DNA of 64,000 bases from Akanthomyces muscarius. Its lineage: Eukaryota > Ascomycota > Sordariomycetes > Hypocreales > Cordycipitaceae. Under the pieces are notes generated by a model. It ran no database searches. It worked only from the letters and a program-made list of their open reading frames with translations, and was not told where the DNA came from. Both the position numbers and the translations under genes were made by a program. The stretch lies in the NCBI RefSeq assembly GCF_028009165.1, contig NC_079241.1, positions 4,092,001 through 4,156,000 on the forward strand. Reading direction: 5' to 3'. This document shows, piece by piece, positions 46,189 to 59,071 of this stretch (within the stretch, counting starts at the first letter, position 1; every line of letters starts with the position of its first letter).

Positions 46189-47829
46189 TCACTTCTTCAA
46201 GCCGGCCTCTTCCTTGGCTCTGGCATGACGCTGGAGGACGTGGCGGAGCGCTCCCGGCAGGTGCTCGTCCACAATCCTGCAGACGTTCTCGGCCAGAGCA
46301 GCGGAAGCAGCGGGCGGCGCCGTGCTCTTCTTGCTGCTGCTTCTTTCCTTGATCTCGCGAATGGCGGCGTCGACCTCCGCCCGGTAGCGCTCGCGCGCTG
46401 CCTTTTCCTGCTTGGCCGCTCTTGCGCTGCTGCTCACGCTGCCCTCGAGCTTCTTGATGGTCGTGTCCAGCCTGTCCTGGCCCTGCTTCGCCGTCTTCGC
46501 GTCCCGCTTGCGCTCCTCGCTCTCGGCGGCAAGGTCCGCGCGCACGAGGGCCACCTGCGCCTCCACCTCCTTGCGGATGGCCGTCGCCTGCTCCTCTGCT
46601 GCGGCGGCAGACGCCTCGCGGGCGCGGGCCGTCTGCTGCCTCTTCGTCTCCTCCTGGGCCGTCCTGAACTGCTCAAACTGGGCCTTGAGCATCTCAAGCT
46701 GACGGCTGGCCTCCTGGAGGGCGTCCTCGTCGGCTTGTCGGTCTGCTGCGGCGGCCTGGCTGACGTCCGGGGCGATGCGGCACGTGTGGCAGTCGAGCTG
46801 GGCCTGAAGTTGGCCGATTCTTTCCGGCACTGTTGCCATGAAACTGTCAAGCTGCTCAAAAAAGGCCTTGCCGGTGGGCGCTTGTTCCATGCTGCGCTGA
46901 CGTCCGGCGGCCGGAGTATTGATGGAAATGCTTCCGCGGTCTTGCTTTTTCGCAGGAGATCTCAACAACCCGTCAGGACTGCTCGAAAGTCGGTGCTTCG
47001 AAGTCTTGGAGTCTGTTTCTCCTGTCACTCTCGCCACAGGTGTTGTAGGCTTCTCTGTAAGAGTCAAGCCGTTCACGTCCACAACAATGACGCTCGCCTC
47101 CCGTGATGTCACCGCTGATGGAGGCTCATAGCCATCGCCATCGCCATCATGGTCCATTTTCATATTTGTGGCATCCAGATTCTTCAAAAAGTCGCAAAGC
47201 TGCTCGGTGTTGAAATCCTCCAGCTGCTCTGCGCTGTCGGCTGGTCGCAAAGGGTTGGCGACGACGCCAGACCGGCTGCTGGGCAAAGGGCCCGTATCGT
47301 CAAAGATACTGGCCGGTGCGGGCGACGTCAGGAAGATGAGCTTAAAGTCTGATCTGGAAGCCAGACTGTCCGGGTTGGGCAGCGGCAAGCTCTCGAGGCT
47401 CGTCTTGTGGTAGCTCTGGTACTGCTCGAAACGGGGCTCGCGCCGAAGGCCCAGGAGGCTCACGGCTTTGGCGACCCTCTGCAGTCCGGTCGGCGTGCTG
47501 GGCCAGGGTCTGAAGTAAAGAGCAGCCAGCAGGGCCCATTTGTCAAACGTCACGGCGTCTCTGAAGCAGCCCTGGGTATAGGGATGAAACATTTTGCGGT
47601 AGGCCTTGTGGCAGGCGATTGAATACTCTGCTGCTTGACCGTGTTCATACTCGCAGCCGTTAACCATGCGACAGAAATCCAACTGCTCCCGTTCGGACAA
47701 TGAGCAGGCATACGTTTGGTAGATGCGTACTAGATCTGCAACCAGATCTTTGTATTTGACCTTGGCCACGGGAATATCGAGCGAGATGGGTGGTAGATGC
47801 GCTTTTGGCACAGCTGTAGCAGACGCCAT
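46189..47829 (-). CDS. Unrecognised coiled-coil protein
   Basis: Single exon on the minus strand, 546 aa from the ATG at 47829; an in-frame ATG at 47865 would add 12 residues. I do not recognise the family. Seen: a compact, probably folded N-terminal part (about 1-130: SLDIPVAKVKYKDLVADLVRI, HKAYRKMFHPYTQGCFRDAV, FDKWALLAALYFRPW), a polar disordered middle with an acidic patch around residues 224-232, then a long Ala/Glu/Arg-rich coiled coil from about 340 to 510, and a short C-terminal helix. A CHTC pair sits at the start of the coiled coil. The codon pattern and uninterrupted length support a real gene. Possible roles (scaffold, chromatin or septum protein) are guesswork; I infer none. Confidence 0.75.
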   Translation of the reverse strand: MASATAVPKAHLPPISLDIPVAKVKYKDLVADLVRIYQTYACSLSEREQLDFCRMVNGCEYEHGQAAEYSIACHKAYRKMFHPYTQGCFRDAVTFDKWALLAALYFRPWPSTPTGLQRVAKAVSLLGLRREPRFEQYQSYHKTSLESLPLPNPDSLASRSDFKLIFLTSPAPASIFDDTGPLPSSRSGVVANPLRPADSAEQLEDFNTEQLCDFLKNLDATNMKMDHDGDGDGYEPPSAVTSREASVIVVDVNGLTLTEKPTTPVARVTGETDSKTSKHRLSSSPDGLLRSPAKKQDRGSISINTPAAGRQRSMEQAPTGKAFFEQLDSFMATVPERIGQLQAQLDCHTCRIAPDVSQAAAADRQADEDALQEASRQLEMLKAQFEQFRTAQEETKRQQTARAREASAAAAEEQATAIRKEVEAQVALVRADLAAESEERKRDAKTAKQGQDRLDTTIKKLEGSVSSSARAAKQEKAARERYRAEVDAAIREIKERSSSKKSTAPPAASAALAENVCRIVDEHLPGALRHVLQRHARAKEEAGLKK

Positions 47830-48434
47830 GACGTTGTGAATGCAAAAACGCCTGAGAGGAAACAATGCAGATGAATTTCAGAGAAAGGGCTGATTAGAGC
47901 ACGAATAAATGTTAGGCGACGTCTAGGACTCCAAAGATGTGGTTAGCTACCATTGTTTTGCTGTTTACCTATGTGGAAGCAAACGGGGCTGCCGGCTGCC
48001 AAGCAGCACTGCAGATGCAGCCACGCGTTTGCTTTAGATTAAACACACCTGGAACCTTCTAACCAGTCCGCGGGCGAATTTCGGCACACTTCCAGCACTT
48101 CTCATCCACGTTGATATCACAGGCTCAGGTACAGACTCTAATAGCAGCATTATCTATGACTACCGTGGTCTGACTTCGTATATTCGACCACCCTGTATGC
48201 GCAAAAAGCAAAGCTTACAATAATGTCTTAACAAAACCCCAACGAATCCCCAACGCCGTGTACTGTTGCAAACAGCTGAGCATTGAAACCGGCACTGCTG
48301 TACATGAGTCCATCATTAGCTCAGGCGGCCACAGTGCGGCATCGCGGCAAGTCGACACTTGCTGTCCTGCCATGACCATGTATCCAAACAAGCACGAGTT
48401 CCATCAGCTTTCGGCCCCTTACTGTTCACTGCTT
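47830..48434. other. Intergenic region between the coiled-coil gene and HOG1
   Basis: 605 bp holding the coiled-coil gene's promoter and the HOG1 3' UTR, both on the minus strand. No other feature seen. Confidence 0.6.
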
Positions 48435-49982
<1,548 letters not shown>

Positions 49983-50040
49983 TGTGAGGGGCAGCCGAGA
50001 GTAATACGCGGCTTAAATATGCGTGGTGAGAGAGGGGAGC
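49983..50040 (-). promoter_or_regulatory. HOG1 proximal leader with two STRE cores and TATTTAAG
   Basis: Reading the minus strand, CCCCT occurs at 50037-50033 and again at 49991-49987, four bases before the ATG. A TATTTAAG string lies between them (about 50020-50013). CCCCT/AGGGG is the core bound by Msn2/4-type stress factors in yeast. Such short sites occur often by chance. Confidence 0.3.
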
Positions 50041-50527
50041 AAAGCGGTCAAGGGCGCGGGGTAACGTCCTGGAAACGGCGATTGGGCCAAAATAGATGCT
50101 GATGGGCAAGGCAGACGGTCGATACGGGCGACGCTGGGATCGAGAGGGCGACGGGCGTGACGAGCTTGGTGATGGAGTGCGGTGAGGAGGAGAGGATGCG
50201 TGGACGATGTAGCGCACAGGTGGGATTGCCAGCAGATGGAGGGGAGCTTGACTTTTGCGGCTGTGGGCAAGGGCGGGGCAGCAGCGCAGGAGCGGCGTAC
50301 AGCAAGCAGCGCAACGTGTGGCGGGTGGCCAAGGAGCTCCAGCAAAATCGACTGAGGCGGGGTTTTATTTAATCAACCTGGTCTGGGCCGTTGTAGTGCC
50401 AGTGCCAGTACGGAGCAGCCGCTATTGATTGAGTCGCTGCACAAGACCGGCCGAGACCGATTAATGGGGTTTTCGCTGTCGTGGAGGCTCGGAGAGAACC
50501 TAGAGTGCCGCCGATTGAGTCAGCATG

Positions 50528-50545
50528 AAAAAAAAAAAAAAAAAA
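50528..50545. repeat. Poly(A) run, 18 nt
   Basis: Uninterrupted A18 between HOG1 and glycogen phosphorylase. Confidence 0.85.
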
Positions 50546-51854
50546 TGGCGAGAAAAATGAAGGCAGTTTCTGCTGCGACAGTCGTCTCCAACAGCAGCAT
50601 TCGATAATCGCATGCAGCCAGAAGCAAAACGGTGCGCCACAACAAGCTTTGCAACGCTGCCCGTCACAGGCGAGGCGAGCCCGCTGTAATGCGCACCCGC
50701 GGCCCGCTGTAGGCAGGTGGCGTCCGTTGCATTACAGCGGCAGCCACAATCAACGTGGACGACTGACGACAAGTCAACGCCCAACTGCCGATGCCTCATA
50801 CCAATCAAGTCGGTCGAAACGCTGCAAAGCTCCCTGTCTCGGTCGCAGCAGAGACGAAACCGTTATCCAGGCCCTGCAGACGGCTTTGCCTGCGAGCAGC
50901 TTGCGCTCCCCTCCCCCCGTCGCTCCTCCTGCAGTGACATTCTGTGAGGGCCTTGTGGTCCCCGAGGCGCTGTAGACTTGGGTGCCCCAGCTGCTGCTGC
51001 AGCCACTTCCACTGTACGCCGACCGAGTGTGTCTTGCTGCGAGCATGTAATTCACCTGCGGCGGCCAGACCCGATAGCAAACAGCTTATGGAAGCCCCAG
51101 GGCAAGTGCCAGAACAAAAAGAGAAACTGGAGGGCAAAAAAGGGTATACGAACCTTTGTTTGAAACGCGTAAACGAGCGTGGCGACGAGCAAGCGAATCG
51201 TACCGAGCAGAGGCTTTCGCGGGCGGTATTCTAGAATCTATTCAACAAGATGCTGCTAATCTCTTCACTGTATAGTACCAATCGATTGTCAGTTGAAAGA
51301 ATTCACTGGAAGACCGCGGAAGCAATGCCAATTCCGTCGCAGAGAATAATCCTTTGGGCTTGGTGGCGGGACACAGAGAGGTCCTGCGTGGGGCAATTTG
51401 GCTCGCTGCAGAAGCTGCTGGTAGTGGCGTGCTGTACCGACTAGGCGGCGGCAGAGGGAGAGGAGGAGGGCATTCAGCATCAGAAACATACCAAAAACAC
51501 AATCTTGTACTATCGCGAGGCAAGGAAATAGTATGAAGGGTCAGAAAAGGAAACCAGGGTGCTACCTTTTCCAGAAACGCAAAAGGAAAGTAGAAAAAAA
51601 AAAGCCGAGCAAAGGGACCAGGCGGGCGGCGCCAGCGACCTAGCCTAACAAGCTTGGCTCCTCTTTCGCCATGGAAGAATGCGACGAATGTCCACATTCC
51701 CTCGAGATCGAGATTTCAGCAAGTAAGTTAGTACCCAGCTGGCCGGGTTCGTTTGAGAAGGGGCACAATGGTACGTATCGACGTTGGGCTACTGGTAGAA
51801 GCGCCGTGACCATGACAGAAGGTCCATAATATTGTAGCAGGACACTAATCAGTT

Positions 51855-51891
51855 GAAGAAGAAGAAGAAGAAGAAGAAAAAGAAGAAAAAA
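51855..51891. repeat. (GAA)n microsatellite
   Basis: About twelve GAA units, the last few imperfect (GAAAAAGAAGAAAAAA). Confidence 0.85.
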
Positions 51892-52737
51892 CCGTTCCAA
51901 CATCGTGATGTTTGCTTTGGTAGCGAAACGGCCATTTTTGTCAACGATTCGTCTTTGATGTCTCTTGTCCTCTTCGTGATGATAAATAAGCCTGCTCAAG
52001 TGTTTAATGCTCTCCCCCTCCGTCATCTCTATTCAGGATCACCCATCCTCACCACATGGTTGTTTCTTCCACAAGTTACACGCCAGTCTTCACCGCAGTG
52101 ACGTATTATCGGAAATTTTCCAAAACCGCATCTACCCCTCCAAGGTCCCTCTTTGCAGAAACACCTTCTTGCACCTTCCCCTCTGGTCGATGCGATGCTC
52201 ATGTGCTGCCCTGGTCACACACAGCCAGACCCCATCGACATGGCATTTTGCGCTACCTCGGCTCAGAATTCCATCAATCACACACTGCATTTTCCTCCCG
52301 AAAATTACAATGGATTTTTCCCGTATCCCGCGCAGGGGCTAGTGGTGGTGCCGCGGAGCGAACCGTCCGGTCCAGCTTACATTGAGTTAGACACCAGCGA
52401 TGCCCCGCGATACCTACTGCACGGCCGTTGTGCTGTCATCGGCATTTGGCGCCTAGATCGGCTTCGAAACACCACTGGCGTCGCCCCACCACTGGCTATA
52501 GCTTGTCTGCAAAGCCTCATCTTCAACCGCAACACCACTGGCGCCGATTTATTTGATAGCGCGTCTACGTACTCATCGAAGCAGCAATGTATCATATTCT
52601 TTAATAATAAGACTATCAGTGCATGCGCACAACTGAAGGAACCCTTGCCAATCTGCCATTTCCTTCTGTCATCCCGACTGTCGCCCGACCGAACCCAAGA
52701 ATTAGGCTCTGCTCCATGTCTGCCTCTCTGCCGTACA

Positions 52738-55700
52738 TCACTCCTTGATGGGCAGCGGCTCCACGTTCCAGATGCTCTCCGCATACTCGTTGATGCAACG
52801 ATCGCTGCTGAAGAAGCCCATGCGGGCAACCGCCGTGATGCACTTGGAAACCCATTCGTCCTGGTTGCGGTATGCCTCATCTACAAGTCGGTGCGTCTCA
52901 ATGTAGCTGTGGAAATCGTCCGACACCAGGTAGTAGTCACCATGCTGGCGAACCGCAGCAACCAGCGCGCCGAAGTCGTGTGGCGTCCCGAAGGTGCCCT
53001 TTTCAATCTCCTGGAACACTGCGTCCAAGTCAGAGTCGATGGCGTGTGAGCCGTACGTGTGGGCATGACGCAAGTCCTCCACATCTTCCGAGAGGTTACC
53101 GAACAAGAAGATGTTGCTCTCGCCAACTTCTCTCGTGATTTCAATGTTGGCACCGTCGCATGTGCCAATGATCAAACCACCGTTGAGAACAAACTTCATG
53201 TTGCTAGTACCGGAGGCTTCGGTTCCGGCAGTGGAGATGTGCTCGCTGATATCCGAGGCAGGGCAGATGATCTCGGCCTTGCTGACATTGTAGTCTTCCA
53301 AGAAGATGACCTTGAGCAGGTCACCAATATCGGAGTCATTGTTCACAACTGACCCAACAGAGTTGATGAGATGAATGATTTGCTTGGCCATCCAGTATCC
53401 GGGAGCAGCCTTGCCACCGAAGATGGAGACTCGCGGCTGCTGTTTCTTGCGTTCATTGGGGGACATCTTCTTGAGCGCCAGGTAGCGGTGAATGACACCG
53501 AAAATATTCATCTGCTGGCGCTTGTACTCATGGATACGCTTCACTTGAATATCAAAGAGTGATGCCGGGTTGACAGTCACACCAAGAGTGTTCTTGATGT
53601 GCTTGGCCAAGCGAACCTTGTTGGCATACTTGATCTCAGCCCATTCCTTGCGGAATTCCTTATCGCCAGCAAATTGCTCGAGCTTGGCCAGCTTTGTCAG
53701 ATCGGTAAGGAAGCCATTGCCGCCACACTTGCTGGCAATCAACTCGGACAGACGAGGATTGGCCTGGTGAAGCCATCTGCGGGGTGTCACACCGTTGGTG
53801 ACGTTGGTAAACTTGTCAGGGCCGTAAATGGCGACAAAGTCTTTGAAGATGGTAGTCTGAATGAGATCAGAGTGAAGCTCAGCAACACCATTGACCTTGT
53901 GGGATCCGACAATGGCGAGGTAAGCCATGCGAATCATCTTGGGCTGCGACTCTTCAACTATGGAAACGCGACGGAGTATTTCCCGGTCGTCTGGGAATTT
54001 CTTTTCGACCAGCTGCAAGAAGAACAGGTTGATGTCAAAGATGATCTGCAGATGCCTAGGCAAAAGGTTCTGCAAAAGGCCAACGGGCCACTTCTCGAGG
54101 GCCTCGGGAAGCACGGTATGGTTGGTGTAGCCAAACTAGAAAGCGCATCAGTGGTGTGCTGGAAATATCTTGCTGCGTTTTACTCACGGTGTTGGTGACA
54201 ATGTTCCAAGCCTGGTCCCACGGAAGACCTTCAATATCCACCAGGATACGCTGCAGTTCGACAATAGCAAGAGTAGGGTGGGTGTCGTTGAGTTGAATAG
54301 CAACCTGCTCTGGGAACTCGCTCCATCCGCGTCTCGACTTCTTGAAGCGTCGAACAATGTCGTAAAGAGAGGCAGCAACCCAAAAGTACTGTTGCTTCAG
54401 ACGCAACTCTTTGCCTCTCTCGAGATTGTCATTGGGATACAGTACAGCACTGATGGTCTCGGCACGCTGCTGATCGGCGACGGAGCTTTCGTAGTCGCCA
54501 TTGTTGAACTTCTGAAAGTCAAACTCGCCTCCAGAAGCCTTGCTGGACCAGAGACGCAAGTTGTTGGTGGTGGGTGTAGCGTAACCTGGAATAGGAACAT
54601 CGTACGCGACGGCCTGGACAACCTCACCGCCCTCCCAGACGGAAATGTTCTTGCCGTCGGCGTCGGTCGATTTCCTGACGTTGCCATAAAATTGAATCTG
54701 TGGTTCGTGTTAGTTGCGGAGACCCTAAATCCATGTGTAAAAAACACTTACGTCAACAGTCACATCGTGACGAGGAAACTCCCAGGGGTTAAAGTCCAGC
54801 CAGTAGTCGGGAACTTCAACCTGATATCCATCAATAATTTCCTGCTTGAAGATGCCGTAGCGGTAGCGAAGGCCGTAGCCCCAGGCGGGGTAGTTGAGCG
54901 ATGCCAAGCTGTCGAGGAAGCAAGCGGCGAGACGGCCGAGGCCACCGTTTCCAAGGGCCGCATCATTTTCTTGGGTAATGATGTCTTCAATTCTGAACCC
55001 AAGATCGGCAAGGCCAGCTGATGACAATTTGTATAAGTACAATAGAAGTAGTGTGCAGCTGATGTGCTGGCTTACCTTTGGCAGTGTCTTTGAGGCCAAC
55101 GTTGAGCATGGCATTGTCAAGAGCACGACCCATGAGGAATTCGAGGCTGAGGTAGTAGACTCGCTTGGTGTCGCTAAAGGTTTGCTGCTGCTGTGTCCTG
55201 TTCCAATCGGTAATGAGACGGTCGCGGAAAGCTAAGCTGGTGGCGGCATAGGCGGCCTTCTCGTCGCAGTTGAACAAGCTGCGGGCGAGGGTAGTCTCGA
55301 CATGACGGACAACTGCACGCTCAAAGCCATCCTGGTCCTCGAAATTCTTGACGGTATGCTTCTCCCAAGCTGCGCGCTGGGGCTCGGGGATGGAAGCTAT
55401 GGCAGACGGCGTGTTAGTCGTACGGAACGCAGTACATTAAATCAAGACGCTAAGTGCTTTGCACTGATGTCTGTCCAACCCCGCACCCCGCCTTAAACTG
55501 GAGATGTGGGCAAGCTCGGACAGCTAGCTGCCAACGAGAGCAAACGCCGTTGAAGAGTAAAATTGGGAACTGGTAGGGAAGAGACTTGCCTTGGACACTT
55601 TTGATCTCGCCAGCGCCAAAGCCGGTAAAGGTTCTCTTGTGCTTGGGGCGCGAGATGCCTGCGGGCCCGACGGCACCCTGGATGTCGACGATTGGGGCAG

Positions 55701-55749
55701 AGGTGGAGGGGCGACGCTGGCGGGTGGGCAATGCTTGCTCAGACGCCAT
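52738..55749 (-). CDS. GPH1: Glycogen phosphorylase
   Basis: Five exons on the minus strand: 55749-55590, 55396-55076, 55017-54752, 54697-54188, 54135-52738 (884 aa). Known: GT35 enzyme releasing glucose-1-phosphate from glycogen with a pyridoxal-phosphate cofactor; cytosolic. Seen: a Ser/Thr/Arg-rich N-terminal arm ([17 protein letters not shown]) where fungal enzymes are phospho-regulated, [64 protein letters not shown], and the PLP-lysine block [14 protein letters not shown]. Intron 1 (55589-55397, 193 bp) begins CAAG|GCAAGT, so it is a GC-AG intron; using it gives [16 protein letters not shown], the conserved reading. The other three introns are GT-AG. An AGGGG stress-element core lies upstream at 55873-55877. 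Neighbour of HOG1, same strand. Confidence 0.97.
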
Positions 55750-55799
55750 GGCTGGTCGATGCGATGCTTAACAGTGCTTCAAGTATTTCTTGGGAAACG

Positions 55800-55920
55800 A
55801 GATGGACAGGAGAAAAGGTTGAGCGGGACGAGACACTTCGGGAATGATCGAGGATGGAGGAGGAAAAGGAAGAGGGGACGAGAGCTTTGGAGAAGAGAGA
55901 GGTGAGCTCTTGACAGGCGC
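55800..55920 (-). promoter_or_regulatory. Pyrimidine-rich leader of glycogen phosphorylase, with one STRE core
   Basis: On the minus strand this stretch is C/T-rich, 50-170 bp before the start codon, and contains CCCCT at 55877-55873. Promoter or 5' UTR role is inferred. Confidence 0.35.
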
Positions 55921-56720
55921 CGCCGTCCCTGGTATTTCTTGGGCCGGTGGCTTAAAGGCAAAAGGGTAAGGGTAGGTAGGCAAATAACAGCCCATCGAAC
56001 CACTGAAACCCAGCCTAGCTCGCCAGTCTACAGCTTAGGTCGGCCGCTAAAAGGACATCTATACTAAGAAACAAGGAGCTACCCGCCCGGTGCTGCGGAT
56101 GGTCTGATGTGTTGTCAGCGGTTGCACCGCGCCATCAACTTTCTGCATCCTTTTGGTGGCAAAAGCACATCCTGGGAGCTCTTTTGACCGCGATCCAACG
56201 AGCGTCTGGACCAGTCCTTGGTGGGGGGGAGCTGCTAACGTTAGTTAGAGAGGGAGCTGTTGCTGCGGGGTACGTGGTACGGCCAGCTCTCAAGCCTTCC
56301 TTAGCTGCTCATGCAATCGGCCCTAGATTTCGTTGGGACGCTCCGAGTCCAGACTGGGGAAAACTGATTATCCTCCGTCGGTCTGTCCGGAATTTACTGA
56401 GCGATATGCAAAAAGCCGTATCATGGTTTTTACGAGGTTGAGTTGTCAGCACTAAAGTTGCAGCTTTGCAAGAGCCGCAACACCTGCTCTTCTACATTGC
56501 ATGGATGGCCATGTCGGTAACAAAACAAGCAGCTGCCGCCGCTCTGCCAGTAACAGCACGATAAATTAATTTCTGCATCTAATTACCACGTCTTATTTTT
56601 CTTTCTTGAATCTATTGTTTTTGATATATATATATCCAATTTACACATTATAAGCCGAGCACGAAGAAGGGCGACACCTATCACAATACTGTCCTCGCCC
56701 ATCACGAGGCTAGCAAAAAA

Positions 56721-56960
56721 GACGCTGATAGTTATTAGAAAAAAGAAAGAAATTAAAGCAGCATAAGAGGAAAAGGAAAAATAATAGGAATAAGAAGAAT
56801 AAGGGGGATAAGAAGAATAAGGGGGATAAGAAAGGATAAGTAAAGCAAGAAAGATTAGGAAAAGAGAAGGTAGATAATAAGATATAGAAGGTATTATAAG
56901 TGACTAGTTCTACTTGATGACGAACAGCGTGTTGTTCTGGCACTCCCGTGCCAATCTAGT
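56721..56960 (+). repeat. Degenerate polypurine element, copy B, with hairpin end
   Basis: Begins with an 18-nt segment (56721-56738) homologous to copies A and C. Then follows a purine tract (about 56738-56885) of AATAAGAAGAATAAGGGGGAT-like units, then about 50 bp of unique sequence, then a hairpin GGCAC-TCCC-GTGCC at 56939-56952 followed by AAT and CTAG-T at 56956-56960. Against copy C, 7 of 18 positions differ and all are C-to-T or G-to-A. A stem-loop followed by CTAG and T resembles a Helitron 3' end, but no 5' TC end was identified. Confidence 0.5.
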
Positions 56961-57716
56961 CTCTGTTTTGATATCTTTTTTCCCTGACCGCTATCCTAAG
57001 ATGCTAGCTTTTTAAGGTAAACTTGGAAGTTTCCGCTCATGTTTTCTCTATTTCTTTTATTTGCAGCAACTGATGACCTGTCGCCTGTCCAGCATCTTGC
57101 CGCACCACCGTCCAACCCCAGCTCGCCGGGCGGCCTAGATGAGTTAGACTCTGCATCACCAGTGTGGCAACAAATTCCCAACTCTGCTCATCCATTGCAT
57201 TCCCTATCTGCCTTCCTAATCTATCATGGCGCACCGTTCGCTTCGCAGCCGAATTGCCTTTCCGGCCATCATCGCGCAAGCCCAACGCGCTTGCCACGCT
57301 ACGGATAGCGCATCCATCAGCATTTACTAAGAAGTTGCTAGCGGCTACAATGGTGACATCGCCTGTCCCATAGCCAGGATGGCCCAACACGCCATTTTCC
57401 ATTCAACGCACCACCGCATTTCTCTGCTTCCTCCTTGTCTCTCTGAACAACCCTGCTAGACCAACAGCGGCTTGCTCACGATCCCGGCCTTTGTCTTTTA
57501 CACTAACACTGTCTCGGAGCGGAGCGCGTCGACGACATTGTTGGTTGCCGGCTGGATTCGGCCTCGCTTATTAAACCGCTCTCGCCCTGCGCCATGCTAT
57601 CCTGCGATCCTCTGCCTTGAGCTACCTCCAATGCTAAAGATTGCCGTTCTTGGTCGCACACTACACTGAGGCACTGCGTCCTTGACGCGACACTGCGCAA
57701 TTTGAGCGTCAGAGCC

Positions 57717-58831
57717 ATGGAGCGTTACCACGACTTGGATTCTACCTCCGACTACGCCGAGTCGTTCTCGGCTTCAGAGTTCACCTCAATTAAGACCAAT
57801 CGTCTACTCTATCTCTACGAACATGGCCGGTATGTTGCATACATCTGCTTGCAGGCTTTGCTGACCTGGCCAGTCGGTATCAAGGCGTCGTTGCCGATCG
57901 CTATGGTCTGCCCAACGACGAGGCCGAGCAGCTTCGCGAGGGCATCAAGCATAGGCTCTACCTGGACCACATCCTCAAGGGCAACTATTTCTTGGCCCCG
58001 ATCGGTGAACGCCCCCAGAAGATTGTCGATCTCGGGACCGGCACCGGCATGTGGGCATTGGAAGGTGAGGCTCCGCCTTCTCGCATCTCTTCTCGCTAAC
58101 GTGATGCGTCTCAACAGTCGCTGAAAAGTACCCCAGTGCCCGAGTCATTGGAACTGATATTTCCGCTATTCAACCAAGCTGGGCCCCTCCAAACCTTGAA
58201 TATCGCGTCGAAGACCTCGAAGACGAACATCGCCCGTGGACGAGCATCTATAATGGTGCCGATCTCGTCCATTGCCGGTTCTTGATGCAGGTGATTCGCG
58301 ACCCTAGGCGCATGATCCAAACCATTTTTGAGTAAGTATGCTCTTTTAGAGAAGCTCTTCCGCTGACTTGGCAGCCGTCTAAAACCTGGCGGTTGGATCG
58401 AATGCCACGACATAGTGGCAGAACTCTACACTGAAGATGAATCTGTCGACAAGGACCATCCAATCAACCAGCTGTACAATCTTATCGACGGTCCATTCAC
58501 AGAGTTTTACAAGTGGAACTTGCATATTGCGCTGGAGCTGCCCAAATTAATCCTCGAGGCTGGTTTTGTCAACGTGTCGACGCGTCGAAATAAGATTCCC
58601 ATGGGTCGCTGGCCGAGCGAGCATCACGCGCGGGAGATGGGTCTTTTTCAACAAACAATTGTTTTAGATTTTGCTCTGGCTGTGTTAGCCAAGCGCGATA
58701 TTCTTGGATTAGACCAAGACGAGGCGGCCGAGCTGGGCCAGCAGGTTCTCGACTCTGTACATGACGACAGCACGCACGCTTACATGGACTGGGCCGACGT
58801 GTGGGCACAGAAGCCCGTAACGGCAATATGA
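57717..58831 (+). CDS. LaeA-like SAM-dependent methyltransferase
   Basis: Four exons: 57717-57829, 57874-58064, 58118-58331 and 58375-58831 (324 aa); introns 44, 53 and 43 bp. Seen: an N-terminal YLYEHGRRYQGVVADRYGLPND block, class I motif I VDLGTGTGMWAL at 89-100, the acidic GTDIS loop at the end of strand 2, VHCRFLMQVIRDPRRMIQ, and RLKPGGWIECHD after strand 4. Known: this architecture is shared by the large fungal family that includes LaeA, the regulator of secondary metabolism, and many TAM-domain methyltransferases. The order of blocks is typical; the substrate cannot be read from sequence. No backbone biosynthesis gene lies nearby. A degenerate repeat lies 750 bp upstream. The first acceptor was set at GGCCAG|TCGG because it restores HGRRYQG; an earlier TTGCAG would break the frame. 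Confidence 0.9.
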
Positions 58832-59071
58832 CAGACGACAATGTATAGAGACGCTGACATGTATAAAGTAAAATTAGACAGAAGATATAGTTCGGACACT
58901 AGATACGAAAAATATGAGGACCAGGACAATGGTAAAATAGTTGTAACGTGCGATTGATTTGTTGGGACTGTTGCAACTCTGTGGGGCGGTTTTGTGACAG
59001 GCCGGGTCTCGACAGTCGCGACACCGCCTCACGTCCAACATCACTCGCCATCACCTACGCGCTCATCAACC

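Larger units (their letters stand above)
49983..52737. other. Intergenic region between HOG1 and glycogen phosphorylase
   Basis: About 2.75 kb. It should contain the HOG1 promoter (right of 49982) and the glycogen phosphorylase 3' UTR (left of 52738). It carries an A18 run (50528-50545), a GAA-rich run (51855-51891) and a direct repeat AACACCACTGGCG at 52468-52480 and 52531-52543. A plus-strand open frame enters the phosphorylase gene from 52153 but shows no domain. Confidence 0.55.
55750..57716. other. Intergenic region between glycogen phosphorylase and the methyltransferase
   Basis: About 2 kb holding two divergent promoters. The first 170 bp are purine-rich on the plus strand (pyrimidine-rich for the phosphorylase leader). 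A degenerate repeat copy lies at 56721-56960. No gene recognised. Confidence 0.55.

Noticed and set aside
46063..47106. 347-codon plus-strand frame
   Set aside because: Antisense to the coiled-coil gene; Leu/Arg/Gly-rich with no domain. The minus-strand frame is longer and has coherent coiled-coil periodicity.
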